From: JACDBE01 sp051002015
GTDB lineage: Bacteria; Actinomycetota; Acidimicrobiia; Spongiisociales; UBA5794
Assembly (NCBI GenBank): GCA_051002015.1
Contig: JBPCMS010000081.1
Coordinates: 1-58,290, forward strand
Direction of reading: 5' to 3'
DNA length: 58,290 nucleotides
Part shown: in pieces, positions 17,770-26,840 of the stretch
How the letters are laid out: each line of letters starts with the position of its first letter
How positions within the stretch are numbered: the first letter of the stretch is position 1
The notes under the pieces: generated by a model
The model's database searches: none
Seen by the model: the letters and a program-made list of their open reading frames with translations, nothing else
Told to the model about the DNA's origin: nothing
Translations under genes and position numbers: made by a program

Positions 17770-19524
17770 GTGGGATTCGATGGTTGGTTCACCGTCGCCG
17801 TGCTGGTGGCGATGCTGGTCCTGCTCACCTTCGATCGGCTGCCGCCGTCGATGGTCGTGCTCGGCACCACGGTGACGCTGATGATCACCGGGATGATCAC
17901 CCGCCAGCAGGCCTTCTCCGGCTTCTCCAATCCGGCCCCGGTCACGGTCGCCGCCCTCTACGTGCTCGCCTACGCCGCCCAGAAGACCGGGCTGCTCTCC
18001 CCCGCCGTCTCCAAGCTGCTCGGCGACGGCCAGGGGTGGCGGGCCCTCGCCCGGCTGACCGTACCGGTGGCGGGGGCGTCTGCGTTCCTCAACAACACCC
18101 CTCTGGTGGCGATGCTGATCCCGGACGTGGTGTCGTGGTCGCAGCGCAAGAAGATATCGGCGTCGCGCTTCCTGATGCCGATCAGCTACGCCGCCATCCT
18201 CGGGGGATGCATCACCCTGATCGGCACCTCCACCAACCTGGTCGTCTCGGGCCTTATGGAGGAGACGACCGGCGAACCGTTCGGCCTGTTCGAGATCACG
18301 CCGATCGGGCTCCCGGTTGCCTTGGTCGGCCTGACGGTGATGATCGCCTTCATGGGTCGGGTGGTGCCCGAGCGGCGCAGCGTGTCCGAGGTGGAGAACT
18401 TCCGGGCGTTCACGGTGGCCATGGAGGTGGTGGGCGGAGGCGCCCTCGATGGGGTCACCGTCGCCGACGGGGGCCTGCGCGACCTCAACGCCGTCTTCCT
18501 GGTCGAGATCAACCGCGACGGCCGGGTCATCGCCCCGGTGGCGCCGGACACCGAGCTCGAGGCGGATGACAAGCTGATGTTCGCCGGCAAGGTCGACCAG
18601 ATCGTCGATCTGCAGCGCGCCCCCGGCCTGCGCTCCGCCGAGCACCAGCACTACCTCGCCGTCGACAGCCCCAGCCACACGTTCTACGAGGCGGTGGTGG
18701 GAAGATCGTCGCCGCTGGTGGGGCAGACCCTCAAGGAAGCCGACTTCCGCAGCAGGTTCCAGGCCGCCGTTGTCGCCATCCACCGCTCCGGCGAGCCGGT
18801 CAGCGCCAAGCTGGGCCAGGTCGAGCTCCGACCGGGTGACACCCTGCTGGTCCTCGCCGGCCCCGACTTCAAGCGGGACTGGGGCGACGGCCACCACTTC
18901 CTGGTGGTCGCCAGGCTCGGTGGCCCGCCGCCGACCGCCACCAGGAGGGCGCCCCTGGTCGGTCTAATCGGCGCCGCCGTGATCCTCCTCGCCGCCTTCG
19001 AGATCGTCGACATCCTGGATGGATCGCTGCTGGCGACGGCGGTGCTCCTCCTCACCAGGACCCTGACCCCGAGCGACGTGCGCAACGCCGTCGACCTCGA
19101 CGTGATCGTCCTCATCGGCGCCGCCTTCGGGCTGGGGTCCGCCATGCAGAACACGGGGGTGGCGGTCATATTCGCCGACGCCCTGGTGTCGCTGTTCGGC
19201 AATTTCGGCGAGTTCGGGATCGTGCTCGGGTTGATGCTCGCCACGGCGGCGATCACCGAGCTGGTGACCAACAATGCCGCCGCCGCCCTGATGTTCCCCA
19301 TCGCCCTCAGCGTTGCGGCCACCACGGGACTCGATCCCAGCGGCCTCGCCCTCGGGATGGCCGTTGCCGCCTCGGCGTCGTTCCTGACACCGATCGGGTA
19401 CCAGACCAACATGATGGTGTACGGCCCGGGCGGCTACCGGTTCACCGACTACACCAAGGTGGGGATCCCCATGAACCTGGCGGTGATGCCGACGGCGGCG
19501 CTGTGCGTGCTCATCTTCTGGTGA
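17770..19524 (+). CDS. SLC13-type anion/sodium symporter with RCK_C domains
   Basis: 584-residue membrane protein of the divalent anion:Na+ symporter / citrate transporter type. Hydrophobic segments fill residues 1-200 and 390-584; FLNNTPLVAMLIP and TLIGTSTNLVVSG are the paired helix-break motifs of the first half, and ELVTNNAAAALMFPIA with FLTPIGYQTNMMVYGPGGY those of the second. Between the halves are two hydrophilic RCK_C/TrkA_C-like domains (about 200-270 and 285-370), which bind small ligands in related proteins. A GTG start at 17770 is chosen because GAGGGGG lies about five bases upstream. Substrate (sulfate, phosphate, dicarboxylate) is not decided. The end overlaps dapE by 14 bases on the other strand. 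Confidence 0.87.
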   Translation: MGFDGWFTVAVLVAMLVLLTFDRLPPSMVVLGTTVTLMITGMITRQQAFSGFSNPAPVTVAALYVLAYAAQKTGLLSPAVSKLLGDGQGWRALARLTVPVAGASAFLNNTPLVAMLIPDVVSWSQRKKISASRFLMPISYAAILGGCITLIGTSTNLVVSGLMEETTGEPFGLFEITPIGLPVALVGLTVMIAFMGRVVPERRSVSEVENFRAFTVAMEVVGGGALDGVTVADGGLRDLNAVFLVEINRDGRVIAPVAPDTELEADDKLMFAGKVDQIVDLQRAPGLRSAEHQHYLAVDSPSHTFYEAVVGRSSPLVGQTLKEADFRSRFQAAVVAIHRSGEPVSAKLGQVELRPGDTLLVLAGPDFKRDWGDGHHFLVVARLGGPPPTATRRAPLVGLIGAAVILLAAFEIVDILDGSLLATAVLLLTRTLTPSDVRNAVDLDVIVLIGAAFGLGSAMQNTGVAVIFADALVSLFGNFGEFGIVLGLMLATAAITELVTNNAAAALMFPIALSVAATTGLDPSGLALGMAVAASASFLTPIGYQTNMMVYGPGGYRFTDYTKVGIPMNLAVMPTAALCVLIFW

Positions 19525-20566
19525 GGAAGCGGCCCAGACCGTCGTAGGCGATGTCGAGGTTGGCCAGCACCACCGACTCGTCGGGCCGGTGCGCCAGCGA
19601 CGGGTCGCCCGGGCCGTAGTTGACCGCCGCCACCCCGCGGCCGCTGAGCCGGGCAACGTCGGTCCAGCCCTGCTTGCCGGCCCGGGAGGCGCCCAGCACC
19701 ACCGACAGCCGCTCGATGTGCTCGTTGCCCACCGGCACCGCCCCGGCCGCTGCCCGGTCCCTCACCGTCACCGCATCGGCGTCGGCGGCGATCAGCCGGA
19801 GCCGCCGCTCGGCCTCGTCCAGCTGGTAGACCGGCGGGAAGCGGTAGTTGAGGTTGACCACGAACTCGGAGGGGATGATGTTGTTGGCGATGCCCCCGCC
19901 GGCCCGCGTCACGGAGAAGACCTCGCGGTACTCCAGCCCCTCCACGTACACCGACTCGGGCTGCATCCGGTGCAGCCGGTCGAGCCAGGCGCCCGCCTTG
20001 GTTACCGCGTTCTCCCCCATCCAGGGACGGGCGCTGTGCGCCGCCCGACCGGTGAACACCACATCGGCGTTGATCATCCCGTTGCAGCCGAGCTCGAGCC
20101 TGAGATCGGTCGGTTCGAGCACGACGGCGAGTTGCGACCCGGTCAGCCAAGGGACCCGGTCCAGCACCTCCTCGAGCCCGTTGTCGGCCGAGGGGCCCTC
20201 CTCCTTGTCGTAGAAGACACCGACCACGTCGTAGGGCCCGTCGATGATCTCCTGGTTCTCGAGCAGGTGGATCATCACCGCCACCCCCGCCTTCATGTCG
20301 GTCGTGCCCAGCCCGTACATGCGGTCACCCTCGATGCGGGCGGCGGCGTTGCCCTGGACCGGAACGGTGTCGATGTGGCCGTACAGGACGATCATCGGCC
20401 TGCCGTTGGGGCGACCCACCACCAGGCTGTTGCCCACCCGGGTGACCCCCTCCAGGGTCCACGTCGGCATCAGCCGTTCGGCGATGGCGGTGCACAGCCT
20501 GCCCTCGTTGCCGGTGACCGAGGGGATGTCGACCAGCTCGGCCAGGGTCTGGTGGAGCGGGTTCAC
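19511..20566 (-). CDS. dapE: Succinyl-diaminopimelate desuccinylase
   Basis: 351-residue zinc peptidase-like enzyme that releases LL-diaminopimelate and succinate, for lysine and peptidoglycan. Metal and catalytic residues are in place: His64 and Asp66 in LYGHIDTVP, Asp90 in GTTDMKAG, the Glu pair 122-123 in KEEGP, and GRAAHSARP in the lid domain. The GTG start at 20566 overlaps the dapD stop (GTGA). Last gene of the dapC-dapD-dapE operon. Confidence 0.92.
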   Translation of the reverse strand: MNPLHQTLAELVDIPSVTGNEGRLCTAIAERLMPTWTLEGVTRVGNSLVVGRPNGRPMIVLYGHIDTVPVQGNAAARIEGDRMYGLGTTDMKAGVAVMIHLLENQEIIDGPYDVVGVFYDKEEGPSADNGLEEVLDRVPWLTGSQLAVVLEPTDLRLELGCNGMINADVVFTGRAAHSARPWMGENAVTKAGAWLDRLHRMQPESVYVEGLEYREVFSVTRAGGGIANNIIPSEFVVNLNYRFPPVYQLDEAERRLRLIAADADAVTVRDRAAAGAVPVGNEHIERLSVVLGASRAGKQGWTDVARLSGRGVAAVNYGPGDPSLAHRPDESVVLANLDIAYDGLGRFLTRR

Positions 20567-21369
20567 GCCTGCACCCCGAACACCCGGAGGGCGTCGTTGA
20601 GGCTGGTCTTGCGGTCGGTGGTCTGATTGCGCCAGCCGATGATCAATGGGCACTGCACCTGGTAGGTCCCCGCCGGGAACTCCTTGGGTCTTGTCCCGGG
20701 GACCACGACCGCGTTGGCCGGCACCCTGCCCCTGATCTCGACCGGCTCGCCGCCGGTGACGTCGATGAGCGGGATCGAGGCGCTGATGGTGGTGTTGGCG
20801 CCCAGCACCGCTCCGGTCTCCACCACCACCCCCTCGACCACGATGGACCGGCTCCCGATGAACGCTCCATCCTCGATGATCACTGGACGGGCCCCGGGCG
20901 GCTCGAGCACGCCGCCGATGCCCACCCCGCCCGAGAGGTGGACGTCCCGGCCGATCTGGGCGCACGATCCCACCGTGGCCCAGGTGTCGACCATGGTGCC
21001 GGAACCGACCCGGGCCCCGATGTTGACGTAGCCGGGCATCACCACGACCCCCGGCTCGCAGAATGCCCCGTAGCGCACGGTGCCCGGCGGCACCACCCTG
21101 ATCCCCGCCTCGGCCAGGTGACGCTTGGTGGGGATCTTGTCGTGGTACTCGAAGGGGCCGATCCGGGTGGTTTCCAGACCAGCGATGCGGAAGTAGAGCA
21201 GGATCGCCTGCTTCACCCACTGGTTGACGACCCACTCGCCTTCGATCTTCTCGGCGGCCCTGATCTCACCCCGGTCGAGCGCATCGATGGTGCGCCGCAC
21301 CGCGTCGCCGGCGTCGCCGAGCAGGTCGAGGTCGGCGTAGGCCGCTTCGATCGCCTCCCGATCGGTCAC
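20563..21369 (-). CDS. dapD: Tetrahydrodipicolinate N-succinyltransferase
   Basis: 268-residue acyltransferase that succinylates tetrahydrodipicolinate. EGEWVVNQWVKQAILLYFRI is the conserved N-terminal helix of the enterobacterial-type DapD, followed by a left-handed beta-helix of hexapeptide repeats (GYVNIGARVGSGTMVDTWAT, SCAQIGRDVHLSGGVGIGG). The GTG at 21369 overlaps the dapC stop by four bases. It is close to the E. coli form in length; the longer mycobacterial-type DapD is different, which is worth noting in an actinobacterium. Confidence 0.92.
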   Translation of the reverse strand: MTDREAIEAAYADLDLLGDAGDAVRRTIDALDRGEIRAAEKIEGEWVVNQWVKQAILLYFRIAGLETTRIGPFEYHDKIPTKRHLAEAGIRVVPPGTVRYGAFCEPGVVVMPGYVNIGARVGSGTMVDTWATVGSCAQIGRDVHLSGGVGIGGVLEPPGARPVIIEDGAFIGSRSIVVEGVVVETGAVLGANTTISASIPLIDVTGGEPVEIRGRVPANAVVVPGTRPKEFPAGTYQVQCPLIIGWRNQTTDRKTSLNDALRVFGVQA

Positions 21370-22520
21370 GGCTGCAGCGCCTCCGTGACCACGTCCACCG
21401 CCGCCTCGCACTCCGCGAGGGTGGGGACCAGCGCCAGCCTCAGGTACCCCTCGCCCCCGGCGCCGAAGGCTCGACCCGGGGAGACCACCACTCCGCCGCC
21501 GAGCAGGGCGTCGGCGACGGCGAGGTCGTCGCCGACATCGACCCACAGGTAGAGCCCCGCCTGGGAGGCGACCACCTTGTGGCCCACCGACTCGAACGCC
21601 TTGCGCAGCACCGCCCGCTTCGAGGAGAAGATCGCCCGGCGCTCGGCGGTGTGGGCGTCATCCGACCAGGCGGCGACCGCAGCCGCCTGGACGAAGTCGG
21701 GCGAGGCGGTGCCGGTGGCGGCGCGCAGCCTCTTGAGGGCGGCGATCGCATCGGGGTCGCCGACGACGGCGCCGGAGCGATAGCCGGTCATCCCGGAGCG
21801 CTTCGAGCACGAGAAGAAGGCGAGCACCCCGGGGGCGCCGTCACCGGCCACCTGGAGCAACGAGCTCGGCCCATCAGGGAACGCCAGCGGTTCGTAGACG
21901 TCGGCGTAGCACTCGTCCGAGAACAGCCAGTTGCCGTTCAGCCTGCTGGTGTCGACCATCGTGGCCAGGGTGGCGAAATCGCTGACCGCACCGGTGGGAT
22001 TGTGCGGGGTGCAGGTCCACACGATGGCGGCCCGGTCCCAGGCTCTGTCCGGGATGTCCTCGGTGCGAAGGATGAAGTCGCCGCTCAACACCACCTCGTG
22101 GGTGCCCGCCCCGGCGAACAGCGCCCCCCTTTGGTAGATGGGGTAGCCGGGCGTTCCGTAGACCACCACGTCCCCGCCGGTACGGTCGACGAAGGCGAGC
22201 GGGGCGCTGAACACCGCCTCCTTGGAGCCCGAGGTCGGGATGACCTGGGTGTCGGGGTCGACGTTGACGTCGAAGCGGCGCTTCAGGTATTCGGCGATGG
22301 CAAGGCGGAGCTCGGGGACACCTGCGGTGAGCGGGTACTGCGACACGGTGGGAACGGCGTCGATCATCGCCTGCCTGATGAACGACGGTGTCGGCTCGCG
22401 CGGGTCGCCGATGGAGAAGTCGATGACCTGCCTGCCCTGGGCCCGCAGCTCCGCCACCTTCTCGTGGATGGCGGCGATCGGGTATGCGCCGAGTTGGGTG
22501 AGCACCGGGTTGATCCGCAT
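21366..22520 (-). CDS. dapC: Succinyldiaminopimelate aminotransferase
   Basis: 384-residue fold type I PLP aminotransferase, the step between DapD and DapE. FSIGDPREPTPSF near residue 35, TPHNPTGAVSDF near 171, SDECYADVYEP near 201 and the PLP lysine Lys240 in SCSKRSGMTGYRSG are visible. The ATG at 22520 was preferred over the in-frame start nine codons upstream because a TAGCGT -10 box on the minus strand ends seven bases before it. First gene of the dap operon. Confidence 0.9.
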   Translation of the reverse strand: MRINPVLTQLGAYPIAAIHEKVAELRAQGRQVIDFSIGDPREPTPSFIRQAMIDAVPTVSQYPLTAGVPELRLAIAEYLKRRFDVNVDPDTQVIPTSGSKEAVFSAPLAFVDRTGGDVVVYGTPGYPIYQRGALFAGAGTHEVVLSGDFILRTEDIPDRAWDRAAIVWTCTPHNPTGAVSDFATLATMVDTSRLNGNWLFSDECYADVYEPLAFPDGPSSLLQVAGDGAPGVLAFFSCSKRSGMTGYRSGAVVGDPDAIAALKRLRAATGTASPDFVQAAAVAAWSDDAHTAERRAIFSSKRAVLRKAFESVGHKVVASQAGLYLWVDVGDDLAVADALLGGGVVVSPGRAFGAGGEGYLRLALVPTLAECEAAVDVVTEALQP

Positions 22521-22527
22521 GGCGGCA

Positions 22528-22533
22528 ACGCTA
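22528..22533 (-). promoter_or_regulatory. -10 box of the dap operon
   Basis: TAGCGT on the minus strand, seven bases before the dapC ATG at 22520; suggests a leaderless dapCDE transcript. Confidence 0.55.
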
Positions 22534-22582
22534 GTGGCCCGCACCACCTCCGCTCGTCTTCGCCGCCGGCGCGCCTCTTACC

Positions 22583-22993
22583 ATGAGCCCGGTGACCACC
22601 ACCCGCTACCGCGTGCTGTTCCTGCTGCTCGGCGTGGCCCTCATCGCCGTGGTGGTCGGTGCCGTGGTGCTCGCCCCCAGCGGGCGCGACCCGGGACTTC
22701 CGGACGTGGTCAGGGGCTACTCACCAACGGACGGCGCCACCGTGCTCCGCCAGACCGAGATCGTGGTGGACCTCGAAGGCGGCTACATCTTCGAGCTCAC
22801 CATCGACGGGGTTCCCATCCCCGCCGCCGAGATCGACGGGAACATGTCCAGCGGCAGCTTCAGCTGGCGCCCGGGTCCGGACAGGACGTTTGCCGAATGG
22901 AGCCCGGGGTTCCACCAGGTGTTGGTCACCTGGGACCGGTCGACCGGTCTGCCCGACCCCGGATCCCTCCGCTGGGTCTTCCGGGTTCAATAG
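22583..22993 (+). CDS. Membrane-anchored extracellular protein, unknown
   Basis: Up to 136 residues: one N-terminal membrane anchor (LFLLLGVALIAVVVGAVVLA) followed by a small beta-rich domain of about 90 residues (TEIVVDLEGGYIFELTIDGVPIP ... HQVLVTWDRS), which looks like an Ig-like or similar surface domain. No family is recognised. A TACCAT box at 22579-22584 overlaps the first ATG, so the true leaderless start is more likely the GTG at 22592 (133 residues). It diverges from dapC and its last seven bases overlap the MFS gene end. Confidence 0.65.
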   Translation: MSPVTTTRYRVLFLLLGVALIAVVVGAVVLAPSGRDPGLPDVVRGYSPTDGATVLRQTEIVVDLEGGYIFELTIDGVPIPAAEIDGNMSSGSFSWRPGPDRTFAEWSPGFHQVLVTWDRSTGLPDPGSLRWVFRVQ

Positions 22994-24453
22994 GCCGTCT
23001 GTTTCTCGGGGGCAGCGGAGGCGGCGCGGCGTCGTTCGGTGACCAGTCCCCAGATGGCCACCCCCAGGGCCAGGACCAGGGCGGCGGCGGCCACCGTGAC
23101 GGTGTCGGTGAAGCCGTGCACCTGGGAAGCGGGATCGGCCTTCGTAGGGTCGGCGATCCCCGAGTAGGCCGACACCCTGGCGGCCCACAGCGTGCCCAGC
23201 ACGGTGACCCCGACGATCTGACCGATGATCCTGGTGATGGTGAGCATCCCCGAGGTGACCCCCAGCCGGTGCGAGGGCACGGCGCCCATCACCGCGCTGT
23301 TGTTGGGCGACTGGAAGACGCCGATCCCGACACCGACCGGGATGACCAACAGCAGCCAGCGCGCCGCTGTCGTGTCGAGCGACAGGGTGGTGAGGCCCAG
23401 GTAGCCCACCACCAGTACCACCAGGCCCGCCACCAGCACCGGCCGGGGACCGATGCGATCCGAGAACATCCCGCTGATCGGCGACACGATGCCCAGCGAG
23501 ATGGGAGCGGCGGCGAGGAGCAGACCCATGGTCCTGGTGTCGTAGCCGAGGACATCCTGCAGGTAGAAGGGGGCCAGCACCAGAAACCCGGCCAGGGCGA
23601 CGAACACCAGCCACCCGGTGAACAGGTTGGCGGACAGCAGCCGGTTGCCGAACAGGGTGAGGTCCAGCATCGGGTGCTCCACCCGGCGCTCGATGGCGAT
23701 GAACCCGGTGACGGCAACGGCGGCGACCACCACCAGCCCGACCACCAACGGGTCGCCGAAGCCGCGCTCCTGCGCCATGGTGAGCCCGAGCATCATCGAC
23801 AGCAGCGCCAGGCAGAACGCCCCGGCGCCGGCGAAGTCGAACCGCTCCCCGCCGGGAGGGGCGACGTCGGGGACGAACCGCCACGCCGTCCAGGTGCCGA
23901 CGATGCCGACCGGCAGGTTGACCAGGAAGATCCAGCGCCAGCTCAGCGAATCGATGATCAGGCCACCGAGGGCGGGGCCGATGGCCACCCCGATCGAGAC
24001 GATCGAGCCGGCCAGCCCCAGCGCCTTGCCCCGCTCGGACGGTGGGAAGGCCTCGGTGAGGATGGCGAAGCCGAGGGCGAAGATCATCGCCGAGCCGATC
24101 CCCTGCACGATGCGGAACCCGATCAGCCAGCCGACCCCGGGGGCGAGACCGCACATCACCGAGGCCACGGTGAACACGGTGAACCCGGCGGTGTAGATGG
24201 GGCGCTTCCCGGTCATGTCGCCGAGCCGCCCCACCCCGAGGGTGAGGGTGGCCAGCACGAGCAGATAGCCGAGCACGATCCACTGCACCGAGGCGAAGTT
24301 GGTGCCGAACTCGCTCTCCAGGGTGGGGAGGGCGGCGTTGACGATGCTTCCGTCGATGGTTCCCAGGAAGATCCCCATGGCGATGGCGGCCATCACCAGC
24401 CACTTGCGTGAGTAGTCGACGACAGCAGGGGTCGACGGGGCGTGGCTGGGCAA
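22987..24453 (-). CDS. MFS drug exporter, DHA2 (14-TM) type
   Basis: 488-residue major facilitator, probably a proton-driven exporter of toxic compounds. FLGTIDGSIVNAALPTLESE is the TM1 signature of the EmrB/QacA group; LGVGRLGDMTGKRPIYTAGF is the TM2-TM3 loop motif A, and RIVQGIGSAMIFALGFAIL the TM4-5 region. About 14 hydrophobic segments. The TTG start at 24453 is supported by GGGGAG five bases upstream. No local regulator gene is seen. Confidence 0.88.
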   Translation of the reverse strand: MPSHAPSTPAVVDYSRKWLVMAAIAMGIFLGTIDGSIVNAALPTLESEFGTNFASVQWIVLGYLLVLATLTLGVGRLGDMTGKRPIYTAGFTVFTVASVMCGLAPGVGWLIGFRIVQGIGSAMIFALGFAILTEAFPPSERGKALGLAGSIVSIGVAIGPALGGLIIDSLSWRWIFLVNLPVGIVGTWTAWRFVPDVAPPGGERFDFAGAGAFCLALLSMMLGLTMAQERGFGDPLVVGLVVVAAVAVTGFIAIERRVEHPMLDLTLFGNRLLSANLFTGWLVFVALAGFLVLAPFYLQDVLGYDTRTMGLLLAAAPISLGIVSPISGMFSDRIGPRPVLVAGLVVLVVGYLGLTTLSLDTTAARWLLLVIPVGVGIGVFQSPNNSAVMGAVPSHRLGVTSGMLTITRIIGQIVGVTVLGTLWAARVSAYSGIADPTKADPASQVHGFTDTVTVAAAALVLALGVAIWGLVTERRRAASAAPEKQTAY

Positions 24454-24497
24454 TGGGGCTCCCCGGGCAGGACGGACCGGCAGGACGGACGGGCAGG

Positions 24498-26540
24498 CTA
24501 CCCGGCCGCTGCGGGTCGCAAGCCGGTAGGGCCATCGGTGAGCAGCCGCGCGAAGCCGGCGTCGTCGAGCACGGGCACCCCCAGGGTCTCCGCCTTGGCC
24601 AGCTTCGATCCGGGGGACTCGCCGACGATCACCGCCGCCGTCCGCTTCGACACCGACCCGGTCACGTTGCCACCCCGCCCGGTGATGGCGGCGATGGCCT
24701 CGTCGCGCGTGTACCCCGCCAGGGTGCCGGTGATCACGAAGGTCAGCCCCGCCAGCTCGTCCGAGATCACAGCTTTCTCCTCGACCTCGTCGGCGAGGCG
24801 GACCCCGGCTCGGCCCAGCCGGCCCACCAGCTCACGGTTGTCGGCATCGGCGGTCCACTCGGCGATCGACCGGGCGATCTCGGGACCGATGCCCTCGACC
24901 GCGGTGACGTCGTCGACCGATGCCGCCATCAGCCGGTCCATCGACCCGAAGGCGGTGGCCAGGGTCCTGGCGATGGTGCCGCCCACGTGGTTGATGCCGA
25001 GGGCGGTGAGCAGCCTGGCCAGGGGACGGTCCTTGGCGGCGGCGATGGCGGCCCTCAGCTTGCCAACCGAGGTCTCTCCCCACCCGTCGAAGTCGAGCAG
25101 CCGGTCGAGATCCATCGTGAAGATATCGGCGGGGCCGGCGATCAGCTTCTCGTTGATGAGCATATCGACGGTCTTGTAGCCGAGCCCCTCGATGTCCATG
25201 GCGCCCCGCGAGGCGAAGTGGAACAGGTGCTCGCGCAGCCGGCTGGGGCAGGCGTACCCGCCGGTGCAGCGGGCCCGCGCCTCGCCCTCGGGGGTCACGA
25301 TCGGGTTGCCGCAGAACGGGCACGTCTTGGGCATCCGCCACACCCTCGCCCCCTTGGGGCGGAGCGACATCACCGGTGCCACCACCTCGGGGATCACATC
25401 GCCCGCCCGGCGCACCACCACGGTGTCGCCCCGGCGCAGGTCCTTGCGGTGCAGCTCGCCCTCGTTGTGCATGGTGGCGTTGGTCACCGACACCCCGCCG
25501 ACGAACACCGGCTCGAGCACGGCGTACGGGGTGACCGCCCCGGTCCTGCCGACGTTGATCTCGATGCGGAGCAGCTTGGTGGTCTTCTCCTCGGGGGGCA
25601 GCTTGTAGGCGACCGCCCACCGGGGGCTCTTGGATGTGAACCCTGACCGATCCTGGAGCCCGAAGTCGTCGACCTTCACCACCACCCCGTCGATCTCGTA
25701 GTCGCGGTCGTGACGGTGGGCGGCGGTGTCGGTGACGTAGGCCTCGAACCCGGACAGGTCGGGCACCGGCGCCGAGGCCGGGTTGACCCGCAGCCCCAGG
25801 TCGCCCAGCCAGCCCATGGCCTCGGTGTGCGACGCCAGCGGCGGCCCTCCCTCGAGGTGACCCAACTGGTAGACCCAGATGGCCAGCCGGCGGGAGGCGG
25901 TTATCGCCGGGTCCTTCTGCCTGACCGAGCCCGCCGCCGTGTTGCGCGGGTTGACGTAGGGTCGCAGCCCGAGGTCGGCCTGGCGGGCGTTCAGCTCCTC
26001 GAACGCCGATACCGGCATGTAGACCTCGCCCCGCACCTCCATCACGTTGGGTGGCGTCCCCCGCAGCCGCAACGGCACCGCCTCGATGGTGCGGATGTTG
26101 GCGGTGACGTCCTCGCCGGTGACCCCGTCGCCGCGGGTGGCCGCCTGGGCCAGCCGGCCGTCGAGATAGGTGAGCGACACCGCCAGCCCGTCGATCTTGA
26201 GCTCGCACACATAGCCGGAGGGCTCACCGCCCAACGCCCTGGCCAGCCGGGTCTGCCACGCCTCGAGCTCGGCGATGGACACCACGTTGTCGAGTGAGAA
26301 CATCCGGCGGCGGTGGACCACGGGGGCGAATGCCGCGTCGACCGGTCCGCCCACCCGCTGGGTCGGGGAGTCGTCCGCCACCAGCTCGGGATACTCCTCC
26401 TCGAGGGCGGTGAGCCGGCGGATGAGCTCGTCGTACTCGATGTCGGAGATCTCGGGGGCGTCGAGCACGTGGTAGCGGTGGTTGTGATGGTTGATCTGGG
26501 CGCGCAGGGCCTCGATCTCGGTGGTGACGTCGTTGCTCAT
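24498..26540 (-). CDS. ligA: NAD-dependent DNA ligase
   Basis: 680-residue ligase that seals nicks in replication and repair. N-terminal Ia domain (INHHNHRYHVLDAPEISDIE), adenylation domain with Lys115 in CELKIDGLA, OB fold, a zinc finger (CPFCGN ... RCTG ... CPSRL), helix-hairpin-helix repeats, and a C-terminal BRCT domain (LAGLTFVITGTLAGYTRDEA). Full length. The ATG at 26540 matches the family start; the longer in-frame extension overlaps the divergent small gene. Confidence 0.96.
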   Translation of the reverse strand: MSNDVTTEIEALRAQINHHNHRYHVLDAPEISDIEYDELIRRLTALEEEYPELVADDSPTQRVGGPVDAAFAPVVHRRRMFSLDNVVSIAELEAWQTRLARALGGEPSGYVCELKIDGLAVSLTYLDGRLAQAATRGDGVTGEDVTANIRTIEAVPLRLRGTPPNVMEVRGEVYMPVSAFEELNARQADLGLRPYVNPRNTAAGSVRQKDPAITASRRLAIWVYQLGHLEGGPPLASHTEAMGWLGDLGLRVNPASAPVPDLSGFEAYVTDTAAHRHDRDYEIDGVVVKVDDFGLQDRSGFTSKSPRWAVAYKLPPEEKTTKLLRIEINVGRTGAVTPYAVLEPVFVGGVSVTNATMHNEGELHRKDLRRGDTVVVRRAGDVIPEVVAPVMSLRPKGARVWRMPKTCPFCGNPIVTPEGEARARCTGGYACPSRLREHLFHFASRGAMDIEGLGYKTVDMLINEKLIAGPADIFTMDLDRLLDFDGWGETSVGKLRAAIAAAKDRPLARLLTALGINHVGGTIARTLATAFGSMDRLMAASVDDVTAVEGIGPEIARSIAEWTADADNRELVGRLGRAGVRLADEVEEKAVISDELAGLTFVITGTLAGYTRDEAIAAITGRGGNVTGSVSKRTAAVIVGESPGSKLAKAETLGVPVLDDAGFARLLTDGPTGLRPAAAG

Positions 26541-26652
26541 GGAAACGACAGTTTGGTCGCACCACGGGACGGGTAGGGACCACGACCAACGTCTTGCCGG
26601 CCGGTTGCTCCCGTATGCTGCGGGCGTCGGCAACCGATGGAAGGAGCGCAAC

Positions 26653-26796
26653 GTGGATCTCATCCTCTGGATCATCGCCGTCGTCCTGGTGGTCTCCGGC
26701 ATCATCGCCCTGACCCGCCGGCAGCTGCTGTGGGGCACGGTGCTGATCATCGTCGGGCTGGCGGTGGGCCCCGGGGGCGCCTCCATCTTCGAGTAG
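26653..26796 (+). CDS. 47-residue membrane protein
   Basis: Very small protein made of two hydrophobic helices (LILWIIAVVLVVSGIIAL and LLWGTVLIIVGLAVGP). The GTG start at 26653 has a strong AAGGAG seven bases upstream, which is exceptional in this window where most first genes are leaderless. Similar small two-helix proteins are common in actinobacteria, but their role is unknown. Confidence 0.65.
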   Translation: MDLILWIIAVVLVVSGIIALTRRQLLWGTVLIIVGLAVGPGGASIFE

Positions 26797-26840
26797 CCGC
26801 CGAGCGAGCGCGGCCGCCTCTCATGGGATGACCATCCGGA